Source: Hyalangium versicolor
GTDB taxonomy: Bacteria; Myxococcota; Myxococcia; Myxococcales; Myxococcaceae
Direction: 5' to 3'
Length of the DNA: 64,000 nucleotides
Assembly: GCF_020103695.1 (NCBI RefSeq)
Contig: NZ_JAHXBF010000033.1
Coordinates: 1 to 64,000, forward strand
Shown here: positions 48,309 to 58,700 of the stretch, one piece after another
Layout: each line of letters starts with the position of its first letter
How positions within the stretch are numbered: position 1 is the first letter of the stretch
Position numbers and translations under genes: made by a program
Notes under the pieces: generated by a model
What the model was told of the DNA's origin: nothing
Seen by the model: only the letters and a program-made list of their open reading frames with translations
The model's database searches: none

Positions 48309-50029
48309 GCTTCCCGAGCGCGGTGTCGTTCCTGTGGTGGGCTTCGCTGCGCAACCGCGTGCGCAAGCAGTTGGAGCGCTTGCGTCAGCCCAAGTACCTG
48401 GCGGGCTTGGTGGTGGGTGGGGCCTATCTGTACGCGGTGGTCCTGCGGCGGCTGAGCTTCCAGCGCTCGTCCGAGGATCTCCCGGCGGGGGCTCGGGTGC
48501 TGATCGAGCTGGGGCTGGCCGGCATGCTGCTGATGTCGCTGGCCTCGGCGTGGGCGCTGGGACAGGACAGGCCGGCGCTCACGTTCACGGAGACGGAGGT
48601 TCAGCAGCTCTTCTCCGCGCCCGTCAGCCGGCGCTCGCTGCTGAACTACAAGCTGGCGCGAGGGCTCTTCGGGGCGGCGATGTCCGCCTTGTTCAGCGCC
48701 GTCTTCGTGTTCCGGACGATCAGCCCGAATCCGGTGCTGTTCTTCCTGGGCGCGACGGTGGTGTTCGGCACGGTGAACCTGCACTTCATCGCGGCCTCGT
48801 TCGTGCGCACGCGGCTGGTGCGGCTGGGGTGGCTGGGGACGGTGCTGCGGTGGGCGGTGCTCCTGGGGGTGGTGGCGGCGTTCGGCGTGGCGGTCTACTC
48901 GGCGTTCCAGGCGCATCCCTTCCCGGGTGGAGAGGTGGGTCGGCGCGGCGTGGAGCAGTGGATCGGTGAGCTGTTGGAGCGGCCCGAGCTGAGCGTGGCG
49001 CTGTGGCCCGCGCGAGCGCTGGTGGCGCTGCCGATGGCGGATGGAATGGGGGCCTTCCTCCGGGCCCTGCCGCTCGCGCTGGGGATGTTGGCGCTCCACT
49101 ACCTCTGGGTCTCGGTGCTGGTGGTTCCCTTCGAGGAGGTGGTCGTCGCCCGGGCAGAGACGCTGGCCCGGCAGCGCGGGCAGCGCCTGGCGCGGGTGGG
49201 GCACATCGTGATGCGCAAGCCCTTCTTCCGCCTCGCCTCACAGGGGCGGCCGGAGGTGGCGCTGCTGTGGAAGAACCTCGTCGCGGCGCGGAGGATGGGG
49301 GGCACGGAATTGGTGTTCGCGATGGCCCTGCTCGGGCTGGCCTTCCCCGTGGGGACGGCCATGTTCGCGCCCGAGTCTCTCGCCATGTCGCGTCAGGTGA
49401 TGGCGATCGTCTACGCGTCGTTCGCGGGGATGCTCACGGTGTTCGGGCCGGTGTCACTGCGCTCGGATTTGCGCATGGACCTGCCCAAGTTGGACATGCT
49501 GCGAGCCATGCCGTTGACGGGGCGGCAGGTGGTGATGGCCGAGGTGTTCGCTCCCGGGTTGCTTCTGGTGGTCATCCAGGTGGGGCTGCTCGTGCTGGCC
49601 ATGGGGATGGCAGTAGGCGCACCCGGGTCGCTGGGAGCCGAGTTCTGGGTGGCCTGCGGGCTGGGCCTCATTCCGCTGCTGCCCGCACTGGGGCTCGGAG
49701 GCCTCTTCGTCCAGAACGCTGCGGTGGTGCTCTTTCCGGCGTGGCTGCCCGCGGACGGGGAGCGGGCACGAGGCATCGAGGCCCTGGGGCAGCGGCTGCT
49801 GACGCTGGCCGGAGCGCTGGTCGTGGTGATCGGAGGGTTGATTCCCGCGGGGATCGTCGCCGCACTGGTGGGCTTCACCCTGTACGGACTGATCGACGTG
49901 TGGGCCATCCCGATCGCCGGGCTCACGGCCGCGGCGGGCGTGGCCATCGAGGTGGCGCTGGGGATGATGGCCCTGGGCAGCGCCTTTGATCGCATGGACG
50001 TATCGAGCGAGGGGCCAGGGGCTCCGTAG
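48305..50029 (+). CDS. ABC exporter membrane protein
   Basis: A 574-residue membrane protein from ATG 48305, overlapping the ATPase gene as ATGA. About ten to twelve hydrophobic segments in two blocks (about 30-210 and 330-570), with soluble stretches such as TFTETEVQQLFSAPVSRRSL, a feature of large ABC-2-like putative exporters. It is the partner of the ATPase. Substrate unknown. Its proximity to the che operon may only reflect read-through. Confidence 0.85.
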   Translation: MSFPSAVSFLWWASLRNRVRKQLERLRQPKYLAGLVVGGAYLYAVVLRRLSFQRSSEDLPAGARVLIELGLAGMLLMSLASAWALGQDRPALTFTETEVQQLFSAPVSRRSLLNYKLARGLFGAAMSALFSAVFVFRTISPNPVLFFLGATVVFGTVNLHFIAASFVRTRLVRLGWLGTVLRWAVLLGVVAAFGVAVYSAFQAHPFPGGEVGRRGVEQWIGELLERPELSVALWPARALVALPMADGMGAFLRALPLALGMLALHYLWVSVLVVPFEEVVVARAETLARQRGQRLARVGHIVMRKPFFRLASQGRPEVALLWKNLVAARRMGGTELVFAMALLGLAFPVGTAMFAPESLAMSRQVMAIVYASFAGMLTVFGPVSLRSDLRMDLPKLDMLRAMPLTGRQVVMAEVFAPGLLLVVIQVGLLVLAMGMAVGAPGSLGAEFWVACGLGLIPLLPALGLGGLFVQNAAVVLFPAWLPADGERARGIEALGQRLLTLAGALVVVIGGLIPAGIVAALVGFTLYGLIDVWAIPIAGLTAAAGVAIEVALGMMALGSAFDRMDVSSEGPGAP

Positions 50030-50053
50030 CCTGGGCCCGCATGCACGGTGGGG

Positions 50054-50098
50054 TTGACACGGGGCCTTCGTGCGTTGATATTCAACCTAAAGGTTGAA
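50054..50098 (+). promoter_or_regulatory. ArsR promoter with overlapping perfect operator
   Basis: TTGACA at 50054-50059 and GATATT at 50077-50082 are 17 bases apart. The palindrome TTCAACCTAAAGGTTGAA (50081-50098) starts inside the -10 and runs to the start codon, so a bound repressor would block the promoter. The transcript start would be near 50089, leaving almost no leader. Confidence 0.75.
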
Positions 50099-50475
50099 TG
50101 ATGCCTACCCCGACAACAGAGGTCCAGCTCGATCACACCCTGGCGGCGCTGGCGGACCCCACGAGGCGCGCCATCCTGCAGCGGCTTGCCCGAGGAGAGG
50201 CCCGGGTGACGGAGCTCGCCGAGCCGTTCGCGATCTCCCTCAACGCGGTCTCGAAGCACATCCGCATGCTCGAACGGGCGCGACTCGTGCGCCGTCGCAA
50301 GGCGGGCCGTGAGCACTTCCTGTCGTTCAACCCCGAGCCGCTCGATCGGGCTGCCGCCTGGATCGAGGAGCAGCGTGCCTTCTGGAATCAGCAGTTGGAT
50401 GCCCTCGACTCGCTGCTGCGGGAAGAGGACCGGGAAGCCTCCAAGAACCCCACGAAGAAAGGACGATCATCATGA
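50098..50475 (+). CDS. ArsR family transcriptional repressor
   Basis: A 125-residue winged-helix repressor; two ATGs in a row at 50098 and 50101, no ribosome binding site, so leaderless or nearly so. LADPTRRAILQRLARGEARV and FAISLNAVSKHIRMLERARL are typical of the ArsR subgroup paired with SRPBCC proteins. No metal-binding cysteines. It probably autoregulates through the palindrome over its promoter. The stop overlaps the next gene as ATGA. Confidence 0.92.
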   Translation: MMPTPTTEVQLDHTLAALADPTRRAILQRLARGEARVTELAEPFAISLNAVSKHIRMLERARLVRRRKAGREHFLSFNPEPLDRAAAWIEEQRAFWNQQLDALDSLLREEDREASKNPTKKGRSS

Positions 50476-50927
50476 GCTCAGGACAGTCCGTCACCCTCCG
50501 AGTCACCCGCCGTTTCGAGGCCTCCGCCGAGCGTGTGTTCGACGCATGGCTCGATCCCAAGAGGGCGGGCAAGTGGCTGTTCGCCACGCCCACGGGGCAG
50601 ATGGTGCGTGTAGAGATCGATGCGCGCGTGGGAGGTTCCTTCTGCATCGTGGACCGGCGAGACGGCCAGGACATCGAGCACGTCGGGAAGTACCTGGAGA
50701 TCGATCGGCCCCGCCGCCTTGTCTTCACCTTCGGTGTGCCGAAGTTCTCGGCCGACTCCACTCGAGTCAGCATCGACATCGTGTCGAAGGGGGCGGGCTG
50801 TGAACTCACCCTGACTCACGAGGGCGTGCTCCCCGACTACGCGAGCCGCACCGAGGAGGGCTGGGGCAAGATCCTCGACAAGCTCACCGAGGTGAACTTC
50901 CGCCCGGAAGCGGCCGCCGCCTTGTGA
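50472..50927 (+). CDS. SRPBCC (AHSA1-like) domain protein
   Basis: A 151-residue START/Bet v1-fold protein of the AHSA1-like group: VTRRFEASAERVFDAWLDPK at the start, VGGSFCIVDRRDGQDIEHVGKYL split across strands, and HEGVLPDYASRTEEGWGKIL at the end. These bind hydrophobic small molecules. ArsR-SRPBCC pairs are common, and the ArsR often responds to the same ligand. Ligand unknown. Confidence 0.9.
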   Translation: MSSGQSVTLRVTRRFEASAERVFDAWLDPKRAGKWLFATPTGQMVRVEIDARVGGSFCIVDRRDGQDIEHVGKYLEIDRPRRLVFTFGVPKFSADSTRVSIDIVSKGAGCELTLTHEGVLPDYASRTEEGWGKILDKLTEVNFRPEAAAAL

Positions 50928-50949
50928 GCGGGCCGGTCCTCTGGGGCTC

Positions 50950-51018
50950 CCTGTCGGGCGAGCTGATTCCAAACCTGTCCGACAAGCATACAGGTTGGCG
51001 GCGGTCTCGCCCGACAGG
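50950..51018. repeat. 69-bp nested palindrome between convergent genes
   Basis: A perfect 13-bp inverted repeat, CCTGTCGGGCGAG at 50950-50962 and CTCGCCCGACAGG at 51006-51018, encloses a second one, AACCTGT at 50972-50978 and ACAGGTT at 50990-50996. It lies between the SRPBCC stop and the convergent kinase stop. It may be a bidirectional terminator or a small dispersed palindromic element. Confidence 0.65.
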
Positions 51019-51030
51019 CTGCGGCGCAGG

Positions 51031-52827
<1,797 letters not shown>

Positions 52828-52967
52828 CGTTGGATCCACGCCGGGAGTGTGGCGCAGGTGTCCGCTCCAGACGAGCCGGCCCGGGTCTTCCGGGCAGGCA
52901 CTGCGTCGGGTGGTGGACGGTCGCTACACGCGGTGGAGAGATGCCCACCGCGTGCACGCTTCCGGCT

Positions 52968-53645
<678 letters not shown>

Positions 53646-53890
53646 GTGACACTCCTTGGCAATGGGTTCTTCAGACCTGTCCTCTCGAAGATGGGACAGA
53701 TCACGTCGGGACGACAGGGTTTCGGATGCGAATGGGGCGCCTCCCGTCGCGGGAGCACGTCCAGGTGCAAGCTCGCCTGGCCGGAGGGGGAGCTCGCTCT
53801 ACGCTCTCCCTGAGCTCAGCTGGGAGGGAGTAGGATAGCACCTGGCTCGCGTCCCTGCCGTGGCGTCTGGCGCCTCCTGGAACGATTTAC

Positions 53891-53907
53891 TCGCACTCGC
53901 AGTGCGA
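53891..53907. repeat. Short hairpin downstream of the pseudouridine synthase gene
   Basis: TCGCACT (53891-53897) and AGTGCGA (53901-53907) with a 3-base loop. Possible terminator of the gene at 53928; no T-run. The rest of 53646-53890 should hold the infC promoter, which was not identified. Confidence 0.4.
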
Positions 53908-53927
53908 TGAAAGCTGTAACCGAACGT

Positions 53928-55625
53928 TCAGAAAGGAGCCGGGCAGCTGAGTTCAAGGCGTTCGCCCGTTCGGGGGTGGGTGAACGTCATGGATTCGACA
54001 TGCAGCATCAGGCGCGTGTCTCCGCGGCCGTACAGCGCGTCGCCAACAATCGGAGCGCCGAGGCCGAGCGGGTGCGAGGCGTGCACGCGGAGCTGGTGCG
54101 TCCGATCTGTGCGGGGAATGAGGGACACCTGCGTCCGGGTGTCGGTCCGTTGCCTCACGCGCCACTCCGTGACGGCGCGCTTGCCGTGGAGCGGGTCGAC
54201 GATGTGGCGGGGACGGTCATCGGGATTGGCTCGAAGGGGCAGTTCGATGCTTCCGTGGTCGCCAGCGATGCGGCCCTCGAGCCAGGCGACATGGCGCCGG
54301 TCGGCCTCGCTCCGCGCGAACTGTCTGTGGAGCTCCGCGTGGAGCTCCGGGTTCCTGGCCACGAGCACGATCCCGGAGAGCTCGGCATCGAGGGGATACA
54401 GGACGAGCAGGTCCGCCGAACCTGGGAAGCGTTGCTGGAGGCGCACCAGCACTGAGTCGCGCAGCGGAGAGTGACGGCCGGGGACGGAGGGCAGGCCGCA
54501 CGGCTTGTCCACGGCGAGCAGCCATGGATCCTCATAGAGGATCCGCAGTTCATCCTCCGCTCTCGAAGTCACCTTGGAGTCCGGCGCCGGATCGACGGAC
54601 AGCCCTTCGAGCATGTACGGCAGGACTCCGCCACACTTGCTGCGGCAGGCCGGGTAGAACTCGCCCGCGTGTCGATCCCCCGTGAGGGGAGGCGCCCCCC
54701 ACCAGAACTCGGCGAGCGCGAGCGGTTTGAGACGGTGGCGGTAGGCCTGGGCCAGGAGCTTCGGCGCGGCGCAGTCGCCCGCGCCACCTGGGGGAGGCTC
54801 GGGAGCGAACAGGGAGCCCACGGTCCGCTCTTCGCCGCGCGCGTTCGGGATCACATAGGAGTGAGCGATCTGCTGCCAGAGCTGCCTCGAATAATCGGCG
54901 CGCAGTCGTTCGAGCTCGGCGCGGCGCGTGTCGAGTGCTCGGAGCGCTGATTCAAGGGACTCGCGTTCCTGTTGGTGGGCCTGTTCCAGCCGCTTGCGCT
55001 CGAGATTCTCGGCGCGGCTCTCATGAGCCAGCACCTGAAGCGCTGCGCTCCGCTCGTCATCGCCAACATCCCTGTCCGCCAGCCCCTGGCGCGAGGCATG
55101 CCGGAGGCGGCGGTGCTCGTCATGTTGCGTGCGCAGTGCCGCGGTGGCGGCGGCATGACGTGCCGTCAGCTCGGCGAGGCGTGCCCGCAGTGCGGCGACC
55201 TCGGGACCCTCGCGCAGCTCGGTATGGCGGGCATCGAGCGCATCCAGCTCCGCCTCTCCAGCGGGCCAGAACGCGGCACGCGCAACTGGATCGAAGAGCG
55301 GGGGCGCGAATCCATCGACGTGCCACTGTTCGCCGAGCATGCCCGAGAACCCGCGCAGGTAGCCGACATGGCCATCCGGAGCGGCGACGACCAGCACCCC
55401 GAACATCTTCCCTCGGCCCGGTTTGTTCAGAGCGCCGAGATCGATGCCGCCTGCCAGCGCACCCTGGCGCAGGCTCCGCTGCAGCTCCTCCGCCGCACGG
55501 TGGGCCAGCGGGTGCGGAGGCCCCTCCGCGAACGGACTGGCGAGCCGTACCGGGAGCTCGGAAGGGGCTGGCTGAGGATCGAAGTACGTCACGACATCTT
55601 GCACAGGCGCACCACCGTACCCCAA
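53928..55625 (-). CDS. RluA-like pseudouridine synthase with long N-terminal extension
   Basis: A protein of up to 565 residues. The C-terminal about 220 residues are an RluA-type pseudouridine synthase: LLAVDKPCGLPSVPGR, the catalytic Asp in LYPLDAELSGIVLVAR (the usual HRLD is PLD here), and RTDRTHQLRVHASHPLG. The N-terminal about 340 residues hold a compact domain (GKMFGVLVVAAPDGHVGYLRGFSG), a long Arg/Glu coiled coil (about 130-240), and a Cys-containing segment (ECC-type YPACRSKCGGVLPYML preceded by AEFWWGAPP). The start is uncertain: TTG 55625 or GTG 55604. Long RluA proteins of this type exist in some Gammaproteobacteria. The RNA target is unknown. Confidence 0.8.
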   Translation of the reverse strand: MGYGGAPVQDVVTYFDPQPAPSELPVRLASPFAEGPPHPLAHRAAEELQRSLRQGALAGGIDLGALNKPGRGKMFGVLVVAAPDGHVGYLRGFSGMLGEQWHVDGFAPPLFDPVARAAFWPAGEAELDALDARHTELREGPEVAALRARLAELTARHAAATAALRTQHDEHRRLRHASRQGLADRDVGDDERSAALQVLAHESRAENLERKRLEQAHQQERESLESALRALDTRRAELERLRADYSRQLWQQIAHSYVIPNARGEERTVGSLFAPEPPPGGAGDCAAPKLLAQAYRHRLKPLALAEFWWGAPPLTGDRHAGEFYPACRSKCGGVLPYMLEGLSVDPAPDSKVTSRAEDELRILYEDPWLLAVDKPCGLPSVPGRHSPLRDSVLVRLQQRFPGSADLLVLYPLDAELSGIVLVARNPELHAELHRQFARSEADRRHVAWLEGRIAGDHGSIELPLRANPDDRPRHIVDPLHGKRAVTEWRVRQRTDTRTQVSLIPRTDRTHQLRVHASHPLGLGAPIVGDALYGRGDTRLMLHVESMTFTHPRTGERLELSCPAPF

Positions 55626-55675
55626 AAGCGAAGGCCCCCGCCCGACCTGAGAGGAGCTCAGGCAGGGCGAGGGCC
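55624..55675 (-). terminator. Terminator downstream of the first repeat protein gene
   Basis: On the minus strand a GC-rich imperfect stem (CCCTGCCTGAG pairing with CTCAGGTCGGG, extended by GGCC/GGCC) is followed by TTCGCTTTTGGGG. It lies just past the adhesin stop and overlaps the start of the next gene. Confidence 0.6.
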
Positions 55676-55703
55676 GTCAGGAGACTGCGCTCGCGAGGGC
55701 GGA

Positions 55704-55731
55704 GGAGGGGGCTCGTGGAGGAGCCCCCTCC
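55704..55731. terminator. Second hairpin after the repeat protein gene
   Basis: GGAGGGGGCTC at 55704-55714 and GAGCCCCCTCC at 55721-55731 form a perfect 11-bp stem with a 6-base loop, eight bases past the stop codon. No T-run; may protect the 3' end or aid termination. Confidence 0.6.
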
Positions 55732-55738
55732 GTCACCG

Positions 55739-58700
55739 TCACGGGCAGATGGTGCGGTCGTTCAGCGGGTTGATGTGGCCCTCTGCGTTGCCCGTCAGCG
55801 ACTTCGCGTAGATGCCGCCATCCCAGCTGCCGTTGTTGACCGTCATGTGGGCGTAGGGCGCCAGCACCGTGCCCCAGAAGCCGTACCCGGAGGCGTTGAT
55901 CGAGGTCGCATCCACGAAGTTGTAGAGGATGTTGTGCTGATCGACGCCACTGAACGAGTGGCCGAAGCCCTGGAGCGTGGCCGCCGACCCGCGGATGTTG
56001 ACCACCACGAAGGAGCCCGACGGCGCCTCGATGGAGAGCAGCACCGCGCCGGTGAAGGCACTGGCGTTCACATCGAACACGTTCACGTTGCTGTTCGTAC
56101 CCTTCAGCATCACGCCACCCCAGCTCTCGCGAGTCGTGGTGCCGTTGGCCGGCAGGGCGCCCAGGCGAGCGGACACGCTGCGCAGCTCAGCGAAGCGGGC
56201 CGCGAAGTCGATCGGCGTGCCCTGCGCGGGCAAGGTGCCCCGCGGGAACGTCACGCTCGCGTTGGCGCTGAAGCTGCCGCCGTAGAAGGCATCGCCCCAG
56301 ACAGCGCCGCGGTTCAGGGTCATGTTGCCACCCGCCACGAGGGTGTTCGCGGTGTCGTTGGCCGACAGCCCGGAGCCCACCGCGAAGTCCGTCATGGTGA
56401 TGTTGCCGCCCGCCGCCACCTTGCCGACCACGTCGTGACCGTCGTTGTAGTCACCCTCGAGGAAGAGGTTGTAGTCGTTCAGGTGCACCTCGATGCAGCT
56501 GTTGGAGCAGGGGCCGACCACCGTGAGCAGGCGCGTCGCCGTGGTGGTGTTGCCCGCGTCGTCCGTCACGCTGTAGTTGATGGTGTACTGGCCAGCGCGC
56601 GTCGGGTCCAGGTTGCTGGAGCGGGTGATGCGCGACGTGAGGTTGCCAGCGCAGGAGTCAGAGGCCGTGGCGCCCGGATCCACGTAGGGGCCCGCGTTGC
56701 ACTGGATGGTGGACGCGCCCTCGAGGAGCTGGAGCTGCGGGGCCAGGGTGTCACGCACCTTCACGGAGCGGCTGGTCGAGGCGGTGAGGCCCACGCCATC
56801 CGCCACCGAGTAGCCCAGCGTGTAGTTGCCCAGGACCGCGGTGTTCACGGAGCCCGTCTTGACGATGGCGGAGCTCAGGTCGCCAGAGCACACGTCCGAG
56901 GCGGTGGCGCCCGGATCCTCGTAGGTGGAGCCGCACTCGAGCGTCTGCGTGGCGGCGCCGTTCAGCGAGATCGAGGGGGCCAGGGTGTCGATGACGGACA
57001 CAGCGCGGGCCGAGGCGGCCGTCGCCGTGTTGCCAGCGGCGTCAGACGCCGAGTAGCCGAGGGTGTAGGAGCCCACGGCGTGGGTGTTGACGGAGCCGTT
57101 GGTGACGACGGGCAGGTTGCCCGAGCACACGTCCGTGGCGGTGGCGCCCGGATCCACATAGGGCGAGCCGCACTGGACCTGCTGGTTGGCCGCACCGAGC
57201 ACCGTGATGGACGGCGCCAGCGTGTCGCTCACGTTCACGACGCGGGACACGGAGGGCGCGCTCTGGCCCGCCGGATCCGTCACGTTGTAGACGAGCGTGT
57301 AGGCACCCGTCGCGGAGCTGTTCACGCTGCCGGACCGGGTGATGCGGCTGGTCATGTCACCGAAGCACGCGTCGTTGGCCACGGCGCCCGGGTCGGTGTA
57401 CGGCGAGCCGCACTCGAGCGACTGGATGGCCGGGCCGTTGAGGGCCAGGACGGGCGGAGCGTTGTCGTTCACGGACACCGTGCGGGTGACCGGCGAGGTG
57501 ACGGTGTTACCCGACGGGTCCGTGGCCGTATAGGTGTAGATGATCTGGCCAGGCTGGCTCGGGTTGCCCGACTGCGTGGAGGTGACCGGCAGGGCCCCGG
57601 CGCACGCGTCGTTCGCCGTGGCGCCCGGATCCACGTAGCTGCCGCCGCACTCGTACGTCACATTGAGCGGACCGTTGACGGTGATGACCGGAGCCAGCGT
57701 GTCGGTCACCGCCACCGTGCGGCCGGCCGAGACGTTGTGGCCGGCGCCGTCGTTCGCGCTGTAGGTGAGCGCGTAGCTGGCCGGCACGTGGGTGTTCACC
57801 GCGCCCGTCACCGTCACCGGCAGAGCCCCGGCGCACGCGTCGGTCGCCGTGGCGCCCTGGTCGTTGTACTCCGCACCGCACTCCAGCGACTGGGTGGCCG
57901 CGCCGTTGAGCGTCAGCGTCGGCGCCAGCGTGTCGTTCACGGACACCGTGCGGGTGGCCGAGGCGCTGTGGCCGGCCCCGTCATTCGCGCTGTACGAGAT
58001 GGCGTAGTTGCCCGGCGAGTGGCTGTTCACCGAGCCGCTCACCGTCACCGGCACAACCCCGGCGCACGCGTCGTTCGCCGTGGCGCCCTGCTCGTTGTAC
58101 TCCGCGCCGCACTCCAGCGACTGGGCGGCCGGGCCGTTGAGCGTCAGCGCAGGCCCCAGCGTGTCGCGCACCGTCACCGTCCGGCTGGCCGAGACGGAGT
58201 GCTCGGAGCCGTCGGTCGCGCTGTAGGAGAGCGCGTAGCTGCCCGGGACCTTGGGGTTCACCGCGCCGTACACCGACACCGGCAGCGTGCCAGTGCACTG
58301 GTCGTTGGCCGAGGCGCCCGGATCCGTGAAGGACGAGCCGCACTCCAGCGCCAGGTTGGCCGAGCCGTTGAGCGTCAGCGTCGGCGGCAGCGTGTCGCTC
58401 ACCGTCACCGTGCGCTTCGAGGTCGAGGTGGACTTGTTGCCCGACGCATCCGTCGCGCTGTACGTCACGTTGTAGGTGCCAGGGGCGCTCGCGTTGACGG
58501 CGCCGTTGGCCGTCACCGGCACCGCGCCGGTGCACGCGTCAGAGGCCGAGGCGCCCGGGTCCGTGTACGTGCCGCCGCACTCCACCGACTGGGTCAGCGG
58601 GCCCGTGACGGTGATGGCGGGGCCCTGCGTGTCGCTCACCGTGACGGTGCGGGACACAGGGGCCGCGGCGTTGTTCTTCGGATCCTTCACGTTGTAGGTG

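Noticed and set aside
52828..52967. rpmI or rplT downstream of infC
   Set aside because: Only 140 bases lie there, with no L35-like frame; the next gene is a hybrid kinase.
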